Source of the DNA: Microbacterium immunditiarum
GTDB taxonomy: Bacteria > Actinomycetota > Actinomycetes > Actinomycetales > Microbacteriaceae
NCBI RefSeq assembly: GCF_013409785.1
Contig: NZ_JACCBV010000001.1
Location: 372,001 to 436,000, forward strand
Length of the DNA: 64,000 nt
Reading direction: 5' to 3'
Part shown: positions 52,852 to 60,954 of the stretch, piece after piece
How positions within the stretch are numbered: the stretch's first letter is position 1
How the letters are laid out: each line of letters begins with the position of its first letter
Position numbers and translations under genes: made by a program
The notes under the pieces: model-generated
Databases searched by the model: none
The model's input: only the letters and a program-made list of their open reading frames with translations
Told to the model about the DNA's origin: nothing

Positions 52852-54384
52852 ATGACGCACTTCGGAAAGTGGATGGGCGCGGCCGCGGTCGGCGGCCTCG
52901 TCGTCGCCGGGTCCCTCGCCGGCGCGGCAGGTCCGGCGGTGGCGACGACCGCTGCGACGCCGGTCACCGTCGTCGAGAAGCTGACCGGGCCTGACGCCCC
53001 CAACAACACGTGGGGGCGCTGGGACATTAAGGGCACCGACCTCGGCATCATGTGGGACGACGGCAACGGCAAGGTGCTTATGGCGTTCGGCGACACGTTC
53101 GGCAACGCGTGGACCGGACCCGGGGGCGGCTCCGGGCACAACGGCAACTGGCGCAGCAACGTGCTCGTCCGATCGAGCGACCGCGACCTCTCGGACGGCA
53201 TGCTGTTCGAGAGCGCGCCGCAGGCGCCAATGGGCATCGCGAAGGAGCTCATCCCGTCCAGGAAGATCAACGGCGACGAGATGACCACCATCCCCACAGC
53301 TGGGATCGCGGTCGGCAAGCGCCAGTACATGGGCTTCATGTCGGTCAAGCAGTGGGGGGAGCCGGGGTACTGGGACACGAACTACGCAGGCATCGCCTAC
53401 TCCGACGACGATGGGGAAAACTGGACCGTCTCGGACACCCGCTGGGACAACACCCCCGCGGGTGACCATCCGTTCCAGATGCAGGCGTACGCGCGCAAGG
53501 GCGGCGACATCTACGTGTTCGGCACGCAGAACGGCCGGAACGGGCCGGCATCCGTCGCCCGTGTCCCCGAGCGCAAGCTCCTCGACAAGTCGGCGTACCG
53601 CTATTGGGACGGTCACCGCTGGAGCAAGGACGAGGCGGATGCCGTCCCGATCGTCGAAGCGCCGGTGAGCGAGCTGTCGGTGCAGTACGACGCGTACAGC
53701 AAGCGGTTCCTGCTCATGACGCTCTCGGGCGAGGACATCGTGCTGCGCACCGCTAAGAACCCGCAGGGCCCGTGGTCGGCGCCGCAGACGGTCGCGAGCT
53801 CGGCCGACTACCCCGGTTTGTACGGCGGCTACTTCCACCCATGGAGCGAAGCCGGCGAGATCTACTTCGCGATGTCGCAGTGGAGTCCGTACAACGTCTA
53901 CCTCATGCGGATGCAGGTCGACCCGGACGGCCGGATCGTGAACCCGAATCTCGTGTCGAACCCGAGCTTCGAGCGTGCGGACGCGATCGGCGACGGCACG
54001 GGCGGGACGTGGGCGTGCACGCCGAACTGCGGCATCGACACCGCGCCGGCGAGCTCCTTCAGCGGCGACCACAACGCGTTCGTGCGATACAACACGGGCT
54101 GGCGGAACATCTGGCAGGACGTCACGGTCCAGCCGAACACCAGCTATCGCCTGACCGGCTGGGTGCGCACGTCCGTCAACAGCGATGCGGGATTCTTCGG
54201 CGCGCGCACCACAGAGGGGAACGTCGTCTCCGAGGCGCACTTCGTCTCACTCGGCCCGTGGACCAAGCTCACCGTCGACTTCGAGAGTGGACCCCTCAGC
54301 ACCGTGCAGGTCTTCGCGGGGGTGTGGACCAACAGCGGCGACATCTGGCTGCAGGTGGACGACGTCGCCGTCATCCGGCAGTGA
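52852..54384 (+). CDS. Secreted GH183 (DUF4185) endo-D-arabinanase with carbohydrate-binding module
   Basis: This 510-residue protein starts with a Sec signal (GAAAVGGLVVAGSLAGAAG, then PAVA). The DUF4185 propeller follows: VVEKLTGPDAPNNTWGRWDI, GTDLGIMWDDGNGKVLMAFG, GDTFGNAWTG, NGNWRSNVLVRSSDRDLSDG and GDEMTTIPTAGIAVG. Residues about 365-510 form a CBM4/9-like beta-sandwich (NLVSNPSFERADAIGDGTGG). DUF4185 is now GH183, endo-D-arabinanases that cut mycobacterial arabinogalactan and lipoarabinomannan. GGAAGGAGAG precedes the ATG. It would start the breakdown outside the cell. Confidence 0.88.
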   Translation: MTHFGKWMGAAAVGGLVVAGSLAGAAGPAVATTAATPVTVVEKLTGPDAPNNTWGRWDIKGTDLGIMWDDGNGKVLMAFGDTFGNAWTGPGGGSGHNGNWRSNVLVRSSDRDLSDGMLFESAPQAPMGIAKELIPSRKINGDEMTTIPTAGIAVGKRQYMGFMSVKQWGEPGYWDTNYAGIAYSDDDGENWTVSDTRWDNTPAGDHPFQMQAYARKGGDIYVFGTQNGRNGPASVARVPERKLLDKSAYRYWDGHRWSKDEADAVPIVEAPVSELSVQYDAYSKRFLLMTLSGEDIVLRTAKNPQGPWSAPQTVASSADYPGLYGGYFHPWSEAGEIYFAMSQWSPYNVYLMRMQVDPDGRIVNPNLVSNPSFERADAIGDGTGGTWACTPNCGIDTAPASSFSGDHNAFVRYNTGWRNIWQDVTVQPNTSYRLTGWVRTSVNSDAGFFGARTTEGNVVSEAHFVSLGPWTKLTVDFESGPLSTVQVFAGVWTNSGDIWLQVDDVAVIRQ

Positions 54385-54391
54385 CCGCGGG

Positions 54392-56047
54392 ATGACGAAG
54401 ATCCGCATCATGGGCGGGGCGCCGGTGGCATCCGGCGTCCCGCCGCTGCGCCTCCGCGTCGCGCACGTCGACCAGGCCAACACGGTGCTCACGGCGAGCG
54501 ACGGCGACCTGTGGCCGTCCGCGTGGGCAGATGATGGCGCGCTGTATGCGGCCGCCGGCGACGGCACCGGCTTCGCCCGGCACGTCTGGAGCGACATCGT
54601 CGTCAACCGCATCGACGGTCATCCCGAGACGGGGCTGACCGGCGAGCGGCTCAGCGACGGCGATGCGGTCGCGCCGATCTGGCAGCCGGGCTCGTTCAAC
54701 CGGAAGCCGACGGGGATGGTGGCTGTCGACGGCAACGGCGACAGCCGCGACGAGCTGTACCTCGCGGTGCAGGACCTGCGCATGCCGGACGCCGTGGGTG
54801 GCTTCGACGAGGCGCCCACGGCGACGGTGGTGCGATCGGACGACTACGGCCGCACATGGACCTGGCCGCGCGACCCGATGTTCTCAGACCACGTCTTCAC
54901 GACCATCATGTTCCTCGACCTCGGCCAGTCCAACGGGGGCAGCCCGTGGGTGTACGCATACGGCATCGACGGCAACTGGCGCACGTCGTTCGCGAAGCTC
55001 GTCAACGACCCCACACGGCTCTTCCTCGCCCGCGTGCCGGCGGCGTCGGTGCAGGATCGGGCGACCTGGGAGTTCGTGAGCGCCTTCGAGGCCGACGGAA
55101 CGCCGGCGTGGTCACGCGACATCACCCGCCGCATCCCCGTCCTCGTCGACGAGCGCCGCTTCTACCCGACGCCCGCGTTCGGCAACGGCGCTCACGACTT
55201 CACCTGCATCGCGCAGGGCTCGGTCGTGTGGAACCCGGGTCTCGGCCGCTACCTCTACTCGACGTGGAGCGAGTACACGTTCGAGTTCTTCGAGGCACCC
55301 GCACCGTGGGGTCCGTGGCGACTGCTGCACAGCCACGACTTCGGCCACTTCCCGTGGCACGGACCCCGGTCGCCGCTCGCGAAGCACGGCGGCTACGCCC
55401 CGACGATGCCGTCGAAGTTCATCTCGCCCGACGGGCGGGACCTGTGGCTGCAGAGCAACTGGTTCGTGCCGGCGTCGTCGCGGGGCGGACGCGCCTACTG
55501 CTTCGGACTGCGCCGCGTGCGGTTCGATCCCGGCCAAGCCGCCGTCACTGCGGCATCCGGCAACCTCGCCCGCTGCCTCGACGCGTCTCCGCTCGTGTCC
55601 CGCGTGCGCGAGGGACACGAGTCGGTGCTCGCCGACGGCCGGCGCGACATCGCGGAGGACTCGGCGTTCGGTCCGGGCTCGGGTGAGGACGTCTGGGGCT
55701 ACGAGTGGCCATCGCCGCGTCGGTTCGATCGCATCGTGTACGCGCCGGGGCCGCAGGACTCCCTCGGCGGATGGTTCGCGGACGGTCCACGCGTCGAGGT
55801 GCGCGTCGACGGGCGGTGGATGCCCGTGCTTCGCGTGACGGTGAAACCGCCGTACCGCAACGACTTCACAGCACTCGAAGAGGACGAGTATGTCTTCACC
55901 TTCGCCCCGGTGACCGCCGACGGCGTCCGACTCACGGGCACCGCCGGCGGACCGCTGCGCTACACCTCGATCTCCGAGCTGGAGGTGTGGGCGCCCGCGT
56001 CTAGCCCTGCTGGTCGGCCAGGCCCAGATCGCCGATCACCTTCGTGA
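54392..56047 (+). CDS. Propeller protein with C-terminal discoidin-like domain, DUF4185-like, apparently cytoplasmic
   Basis: The first 395 of 551 residues parallel the lipoprotein at 51627 (ASDGDLWPSAWADDGALYAA, NRKPTGMVAVDGNGD, EYTFEFFEAPAPWGPWRL). The remaining 150 residues look like a beta-sandwich of discoidin type (EDSAFGPGSGEDVWGYEWPS, then FADGPRVEVRVDGRWMPVLR). There is no signal peptide. ATG 54392 is 7 bases after the GH183 stop and lacks its own ribosome site, so coupling is likely. Its last 47 bases overlap the convergent binding-protein gene. The reaction is unknown. Confidence 0.72.
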   Translation: MTKIRIMGGAPVASGVPPLRLRVAHVDQANTVLTASDGDLWPSAWADDGALYAAAGDGTGFARHVWSDIVVNRIDGHPETGLTGERLSDGDAVAPIWQPGSFNRKPTGMVAVDGNGDSRDELYLAVQDLRMPDAVGGFDEAPTATVVRSDDYGRTWTWPRDPMFSDHVFTTIMFLDLGQSNGGSPWVYAYGIDGNWRTSFAKLVNDPTRLFLARVPAASVQDRATWEFVSAFEADGTPAWSRDITRRIPVLVDERRFYPTPAFGNGAHDFTCIAQGSVVWNPGLGRYLYSTWSEYTFEFFEAPAPWGPWRLLHSHDFGHFPWHGPRSPLAKHGGYAPTMPSKFISPDGRDLWLQSNWFVPASSRGGRAYCFGLRRVRFDPGQAAVTAASGNLARCLDASPLVSRVREGHESVLADGRRDIAEDSAFGPGSGEDVWGYEWPSPRRFDRIVYAPGPQDSLGGWFADGPRVEVRVDGRWMPVLRVTVKPPYRNDFTALEEDEYVFTFAPVTADGVRLTGTAGGPLRYTSISELEVWAPASSPAGRPGPDRRSPS

Positions 56048-57329
56048 TCGTCGCGCCGGCCTCCGCCTGCGCCTGCGCAATGTCTCCGCCGCGCATCGCC
56101 TTCTCCAGAGCCGTGCCCATCGCAAGGCTCACCTGCCAGTCATACGTCGGCTCGAGGATCGCGGTCTTGGTCGACTCGAGCAGCACGTCGTAGAACGGGT
56201 TCACGGTGCGGTTCGGGTCTGCGGCGAGCTCCTCGGCGAGCGAATTCCGCGGCGAGAGTTTCGTGAACTTCGTGCCGGTGAAGTACGCCTTGGGGACCGA
56301 CGTGCCCTCCGCGAGCATCCAGCTGATGGCGGATGCCGCAGCCTCGACGTTCTTCGACTTCGCGTCGACGCCGATCGTCCAGCCGCCGAGCGTGGAGGTC
56401 GTGCGGCTCGGGTCGCCGTCGACGGTGGGCATGGGGGCGACCGCGAGCTTGTCGATCATCTGCGGATAGTCGGCGAGGAGGAGGCTGATGGCCCACGAGC
56501 CCGACGCCATGCTGGCGAGCTTCCCCTGTCCGAGCGGGGATGCGTCGCCGTATCCGGACAGCGCCTGCTTCGCGAGGATCCCCTTGCCGTACAGGTCCTG
56601 ATAGAACTGGAACAGCGGTTCGTACTTCGCGTCGGTCGCCTCCTCCTCGGACCAGTCCTCCGAGATGGGCAGGTGACCTGCCGTGCCGAACTGGGCGCCC
56701 CACGTCGTCCACGACAGCTCCACCGCGTTCTGCGCGATCTGGAACGGGACGGTCTTGTCGTCGGTCGCCTTGAGCTTCAGGCCGGCGTCGATGAGCTCGT
56801 CCCACGTCTTCGGCGGCGCCGCCGGGTCGAGCCCTGCCGCCTCGTAGAGGTCGGTGCGGTAGAACAGGAGCGCGCTGGGCTCGTAGTAGATCGGGTAGGC
56901 GTACTGCTCGCCGTCGACGGTCACCGCATCGAGGAAGCGCTCGTCGAGATCCTTCCAGCCTTCTTCGGAGATGTGATCCGTGATCGGCGCCAACTGCGCG
57001 TTGCGGGCGTTCATCGGCACAGCCGAATAGTTCATCGTGTACATGTCCGGAGCCTTGCCGGCGGCCTGCGCGGCCTTGAGCTTCTGCTCCCACGCGTCGC
57101 CGGGCACGACGGTGAGCACGACCTTCACGTCGTTCTGGGCGGCGTTGAAATCCTGCACCGCCTTCTTGAACCACGCGTTGTCCTCATTGGAGAACTGGTT
57201 CTGCCAGAACTGCACGGTGGTGACCCCGTCGGCGTCGGCGTCACCGCCCCCTGACCCGCAGGCGGTGGTCATGGCGAGCGTTCCGATGGCGACCGTCGCG
57301 ATCGCCAGGCGTACTGCTGAGTGCTTCAT
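56001..57329 (-). CDS. ABC sugar-binding lipoprotein (first of two paralogues)
   Basis: This 442-residue extracytoplasmic solute-binding protein of the MalE/UgpB type has lipobox TTACG after a signal (VRLAIATVAIGTLAMTTAC), then VTTVQFWQNQFSNEDNAWFK, WEQKLKAAQAAGKAPDMYTM and DEQ-like hinge regions. It is clearly paralogous to the 59294-60643 product (KLKAAQAAGKAPDMY against KMKSAQAAGKAPDIY). It is the last gene of the importer run, 52 bases after the second permease, with GGAGGCGC before the ATG. Confidence 0.9.
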   Translation of the reverse strand: MKHSAVRLAIATVAIGTLAMTTACGSGGGDADADGVTTVQFWQNQFSNEDNAWFKKAVQDFNAAQNDVKVVLTVVPGDAWEQKLKAAQAAGKAPDMYTMNYSAVPMNARNAQLAPITDHISEEGWKDLDERFLDAVTVDGEQYAYPIYYEPSALLFYRTDLYEAAGLDPAAPPKTWDELIDAGLKLKATDDKTVPFQIAQNAVELSWTTWGAQFGTAGHLPISEDWSEEEATDAKYEPLFQFYQDLYGKGILAKQALSGYGDASPLGQGKLASMASGSWAISLLLADYPQMIDKLAVAPMPTVDGDPSRTTSTLGGWTIGVDAKSKNVEAAASAISWMLAEGTSVPKAYFTGTKFTKLSPRNSLAEELAADPNRTVNPFYDVLLESTKTAILEPTYDWQVSLAMGTALEKAMRGGDIAQAQAEAGATITKVIGDLGLADQQG

Positions 57330-57381
57330 TGCGCCTCCTCTTGGTGAACAGGGTGGGAGGTCAGTCGCCCCGGCGACGCCC

Positions 57382-58266
57382 TCACTTGAGACCGGCCATC
57401 TTGATGTTGCCGATGATCTGCCGCTGGAAGATCAGAAAGAGGATGATCACCGGAGCCGCGGCGAGGGCGGATCCCGCCATGAGCAGGCCCAGCTCGGTGC
57501 TGCGCTCCGACCGGAAGGTGGCCAGGTACTGCTGCACGACGAACTGCTCGGGCGTGGTGATGGTCATGATCGGCCACACGTACGAGTTCCAGTACGCGAG
57601 GAAGGCCGTGATGCCCATGACGACGAACGGCGGCTTCGACAGCGGCAGGAACAGGTGCGTGAAGATGCGGAAGCGCCCGCATCCGTCGAGCATCGCGGCC
57701 TCTTCGAGGCTCGATGGGATGCTCAGGTAGAACTGCCGGATGAAGAAGATCATCCCGGCGCTCGCGGCGCCCGGGATGACGAGCACCGCGAGGGTGTCGA
57801 GCATCTGCAGGTTCGTCACGACGATGAAGCTCGTGAGGAGGATCGTCATGCCGGGGATGAACATCGTCGTGATGACGAGCACCCACAGCGTGCGCTTGAA
57901 CCGGAAGTCCAGGCGGGCGAACGCGTAGGCCGCGAGCGAGTTCACGGTGAGCGCGAGGAGCGTGAAGAGCGCGGCGCCGAGGAACGTCCACAGCATGGTC
58001 CGCGTGAACGTCGGGTCGGCGAGGATCTGGACGTAGTTCTCCCAGTGCCACACCTCGGGGAAGAACTGGAACGGCGTCTGGATGACCTCGGTCTTGGACT
58101 TGAAGCCCGCGATCACCATCCACGCGAGCGGGAAGAGCGCCGCCAGAACGAACACGGCTCCGGCGATGGTCTTGCCGATCGCGTAGAGCCACCAGAGGCC
58201 GTCGCGGTGCTTGCGCCGCGTGGGAGCGGGTGCGGAGGTGTGCGCGACGTCGAGAGCGACCGCCAT
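57382..58266 (-). CDS. ABC sugar importer permease, MalG-like
   Basis: This 294-residue inner-membrane protein has six helices. The EAA loop is PSSLEEAAMLDGCGRFRIFT, with the G that contacts the ATPase, followed by HLFLPLSKPPFVVMGI. It pairs with the MalF-like permease encoded 1 base upstream (TGA-C-ATG). No ATPase gene is present. In actinobacteria such importers often share a distant MsiK-type ATPase. Confidence 0.92.
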   Translation of the reverse strand: MAVALDVAHTSAPAPTRRKHRDGLWWLYAIGKTIAGAVFVLAALFPLAWMVIAGFKSKTEVIQTPFQFFPEVWHWENYVQILADPTFTRTMLWTFLGAALFTLLALTVNSLAAYAFARLDFRFKRTLWVLVITTMFIPGMTILLTSFIVVTNLQMLDTLAVLVIPGAASAGMIFFIRQFYLSIPSSLEEAAMLDGCGRFRIFTHLFLPLSKPPFVVMGITAFLAYWNSYVWPIMTITTPEQFVVQQYLATFRSERSTELGLLMAGSALAAAPVIILFLIFQRQIIGNIKMAGLK

Positions 58267-58267
58267 G

Positions 58268-59224
58268 TCAGTCCACCAGCCTCTCGGAGTTGACGAATTT
58301 GAACACGAGCGCCGACACCGTGCCGAGCACGACGAACAGCAGCAGCGCGGCGGCGATCGAGTACCCGACGTTTATGTCGTTGCGGAAGTGGTTGAAGATG
58401 AACAGGTTCGGCAGGGTCGTCGAGTCCAGCGGTCCGCCGCCGGTCATGACCAGGGGAAGCTCGAACTGCTGGATCGCCGCGACGAAGCCGGTGATGAGCA
58501 GGTACAGCCCGACGTTCTTCAGCTGCGGCAGCGTGATGAACGCCGTCTTCTGCCACCAGTTCGCGCCCTCCATCGAGGCCGCCTCGTAGTACTCGGTCGG
58601 GATGTCGATCATCGCGGCGACCATGATGAGCGATGTCAGGCCGAGCCCGAGCCACACCGCCGGCACGGCGATGGCGAGCAGCGCCCACGCCGGGTCTCCG
58701 ATCCACGCGACCGGGTCGATGCCGAAGACGGCGAGCGCCGCGTTGAGCAGACCGCCCGAGTAGTTGTAGATGAGGGCGAAGATGATCGAGGTGATCACCG
58801 ACGAGATGATCGTCGGGATGTAGATGCTCACCTTGAGCGTGCTCGCCGCCCACCGGGACACGCTCACGACGAGGCTCGCGAAGAAGAACGCGAGCAGCAG
58901 CATGACCGGGACGGTCATGAGCACGAACACGAACCCGCGCCCGATCGCCGCCCAGAAGAGCGGGTCGTTGAGCACGTTCGTGAAGTTGCGCCAGCCGACG
59001 AACTCGGGGTCCTTGTAGAAGCTCCAGTCGTGGAACGAGAGGTAGATCGCGTAGATCGCCGGCCAGATGACGAAGATCCCGAGGAGCACGACCGCGGGAA
59101 GGATCAGGAAGTAGGCGATCCGCCCGTCCCGATAGCGGTACTTGGCGTGCTGACGTCGGGCGTGACGGCCGCCGGGCTGAATCATCGGCTTCGTCTCGCT
59201 CATCATCGTCTGCGTCGCGGTCAT
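58268..59224 (-). CDS. ABC sugar importer permease, MalF-like
   Basis: This 318-residue permease has a basic N-terminus and six helices (YFLILPAVVLLGIFVIWPAI first). The EAA loop is PTEYYEAASMEGANWWQKTA, followed by FITLPQLKNVGLYLLI. It forms the channel with the MalG-like partner. A hairpin (59253-59282) separates it from the upstream binding-protein gene, which fits stronger expression of the binding protein. Confidence 0.92.
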   Translation of the reverse strand: MTATQTMMSETKPMIQPGGRHARRQHAKYRYRDGRIAYFLILPAVVLLGIFVIWPAIYAIYLSFHDWSFYKDPEFVGWRNFTNVLNDPLFWAAIGRGFVFVLMTVPVMLLLAFFFASLVVSVSRWAASTLKVSIYIPTIISSVITSIIFALIYNYSGGLLNAALAVFGIDPVAWIGDPAWALLAIAVPAVWLGLGLTSLIMVAAMIDIPTEYYEAASMEGANWWQKTAFITLPQLKNVGLYLLITGFVAAIQQFELPLVMTGGGPLDSTTLPNLFIFNHFRNDINVGYSIAAALLLFVVLGTVSALVFKFVNSERLVD

Positions 59225-59252
59225 GTGCTCACCTCGTTGTGATGCGTGACGG

Positions 59253-59282
59253 ATCCGGGGGCCGGATCACCGACCCCCGGAT
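59253..59282 (-). other. Intercistronic hairpin between binding protein and permease genes
   Basis: ATCCGGGGG (59253-59261) pairs with CCCCCGGAT (59274-59282) around a 12-nt loop, in the 69-base gap between the first two genes of the importer. Hairpins here often protect the binding-protein message or attenuate transcription into the permeases. Confidence 0.55.
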
Positions 59283-59293
59283 GTCATGGGCTG

Positions 59294-60643
59294 TCAGGAC
59301 TTGGGCGCCTTGCTCGGCAGATCGTCACGCTGGATCACCGTGTTGATCGCGTCTTCCGCCGTCTTGATGGCGTCGTCCACCGACGCGGCCCCCTTCATGA
59401 CCGACTCCATCGCGGTGCCCACCGCGAGCGAGATGTCCCACGGGTAGGTGGGCTCGGGGATCGCGGTCGGCGCGATGTCGTTGACGATGATGCCGGACCA
59501 CGGGGCATCCGCCGCTGCGGCGTCAGCCGCCACCGCGTCCTGCACCGACTCGCGCACCGGCACCTTGGTGAACTGCGTGTTCACGAAGAACGGCACGAGG
59601 TTCTCCGGGTCGCCCGCGATCGCCCACTCGAGGAACTTGCCCGCCGCCTCGGCGTTCTTGCTCTTCGCGTCGACGACCCACTTGAAGTTCCCGAGCGTCG
59701 TGGCCGTGTCGCCCTCCGCGTCGTCCGCGTTCGGGAACGCGCCGATGCCCGTCTTGCCGAGCAGGTCGGGGTAGTCCGAGCCGATCTCCGACATCATCCA
59801 CGAGCCCGAGACCTTGAAGGCGGCCTTCTGCTCGCCGAAGTCCTTGCCCTCCACGTATGCGGCGAGAGCCTGCTTGGGCATGTAGTCGTTATCCCACAGC
59901 TCCTTGTAGCTCTCCATGAGCGACTTGTAGCCGGAGTCGTTGATGTCGGGCGCCGTCCAGTCGGAGGTGAGCGCGGTGTGACCCGAGAAGTTGTACTGCT
60001 GGCCGACCGTCGACCACGCGAAGGTGACCGCGTCGCTCGCGGGCGAGATGCAGTACTGGCCGTCCGAGAGCGTCGGCTGGATCTCGGCGCACATGTCGAT
60101 GAGCTCGCCCCACGTCGCGGGTCCGACCTCGGGGTCGAGGCCCGCGGCCGAGAGCATGTCCTTGTTCCAGAAGAGGACCGTCTGGGGCTCGAGCAGGAGC
60201 GGGTAGGCGTAATACGTGTCGCCGACCGCCGAGACGGGCAGCGCGGCGTCGATGATCTCGCCGAGCGCGTCGTCCGAGACGATGCCGTTCAGCTCGTGCA
60301 GCTGTCCCGCGTTCACCGCGTCCTGGATCGAGCCGGGGTGCGTGTAGATGTCGGGGGCCTTGCCGGCGGCCTGCGCGGACTTCATCTTCTGGTCCCACGC
60401 GTCGGCGGGCACCTCGGTGTCGACGACCTTGATCTCGTCCTGCGACTCGTTGAACTTCTTGACGATGTCGGCGTACCACTCGTTCTCGACGGGCGTGAAC
60501 GTGCGGTGCCAGAACTGGATCGTCGTGACGCCGTCGGCGCTGTCGCCCGTGTCGCCTCCGCCCGCGCCGCATCCGGCGAGCAGAGCACCGACGGCTGCGG
60601 TCGCCACGACAGTGACTGCGAGCCTGCTGTACCTCTTGTGCAT
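59294..60643 (-). CDS. ABC sugar-binding lipoprotein (second of two paralogues)
   Basis: This 449-residue solute-binding lipoprotein has the signal RLAVTVVATAAVGALLAGCG with lipobox LAGC, then a Gly-rich tether, VTTIQFWHRTFTPVENEWYA and AWDQKMKSAQAAGKAPDIYT. It is the first gene of the importer run. A promoter with the LacI-type operator lies about 125 bases upstream. Two different binding proteins for one permease pair suggest recognition of more than one arabinan fragment (inference). Confidence 0.92.
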   Translation of the reverse strand: MHKRYSRLAVTVVATAAVGALLAGCGAGGGDTGDSADGVTTIQFWHRTFTPVENEWYADIVKKFNESQDEIKVVDTEVPADAWDQKMKSAQAAGKAPDIYTHPGSIQDAVNAGQLHELNGIVSDDALGEIIDAALPVSAVGDTYYAYPLLLEPQTVLFWNKDMLSAAGLDPEVGPATWGELIDMCAEIQPTLSDGQYCISPASDAVTFAWSTVGQQYNFSGHTALTSDWTAPDINDSGYKSLMESYKELWDNDYMPKQALAAYVEGKDFGEQKAAFKVSGSWMMSEIGSDYPDLLGKTGIGAFPNADDAEGDTATTLGNFKWVVDAKSKNAEAAGKFLEWAIAGDPENLVPFFVNTQFTKVPVRESVQDAVAADAAAADAPWSGIIVNDIAPTAIPEPTYPWDISLAVGTAMESVMKGAASVDDAIKTAEDAINTVIQRDDLPSKAPKS

Positions 60644-60768
60644 TCTTCGTCCCTCCTCAGGAACACGACTCTTCGGTGAGCCGGAGCTGTGGCCGGTCAG
60701 GGGAGCCCGGTCTGATCCGATCGCGCGACCACGCCCTGCGCGGATCGACGTTGATCTCGTCCTGGGTC

Positions 60769-60797
60769 AGAGTAGGCGAAATCGATTTCAAGCGCAA
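60769..60797 (-). promoter_or_regulatory. Importer-operon promoter with LacI-type operator in the spacer
   Basis: On the minus strand TTGCGC (60792-60797) and TACTCT (60769-60774) are exactly 17 nt apart. The perfect palindrome GAAATCGATTTC (60778-60789) sits in the spacer, the same geometry as at the kinase operon. Confidence 0.85.
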
Positions 60798-60918
60798 CGG
60801 TCATGCCGGTCGAGCCTAACCACGCATGACGGATGCCGGGGCCGCGTGGCCGCAGGAAATCGCGCCGCACGGCGGTAGATCTGCCCACGCGGGCGACGAG
60901 TCGGCGTGGCATCCGGTT

Positions 60919-60930
60919 TGTATCGATTTC
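60919..60930. promoter_or_regulatory. Partial LacI-type operator
   Basis: TGTATCGATTTC matches GAAATCGATTTC at 9 of 12 positions, with an intact right half. It lies about 140 bp from the importer operator and could act as an auxiliary site for looping, or it may be chance. Confidence 0.4.
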
Positions 60931-60954
60931 ACAACGAGGCGACGTCGGCCAGCG

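Larger units (their letters stand above)
60644..60954. other. 311-base intergenic region before the importer operon
   Basis: This gap holds the importer promoter (60769-60797), a long 5' leader of about 120 bases, and a second, weaker LacI-type site at 60919-60930 close to the end of the downstream GH183 gene. I see no ORF with support, no RNA gene and no strong terminator in the leader. Confidence 0.6.

Noticed and set aside
57365..57378. GTCGCCCCGGCGAC as a terminator between the MalG-like and binding-protein genes
   Set aside because: The stem is only 5-6 bp with a tiny loop, and such words are expected by chance at this G+C content.
57037..59242. Long plus-strand frames over the two permease genes and neighbouring binding protein
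   Set aside because: Compositionally they are mirror translations of the permeases (runs of Arg, Asp, His, Glu). The minus-strand genes have EAA loops and membrane helices.
59246..60679. 477-codon plus-strand open frame over the second binding-protein gene
   Set aside because: It is antisense to a clear lipoprotein gene, and the product is Arg/Asp/Val/Leu repeats with no domain.
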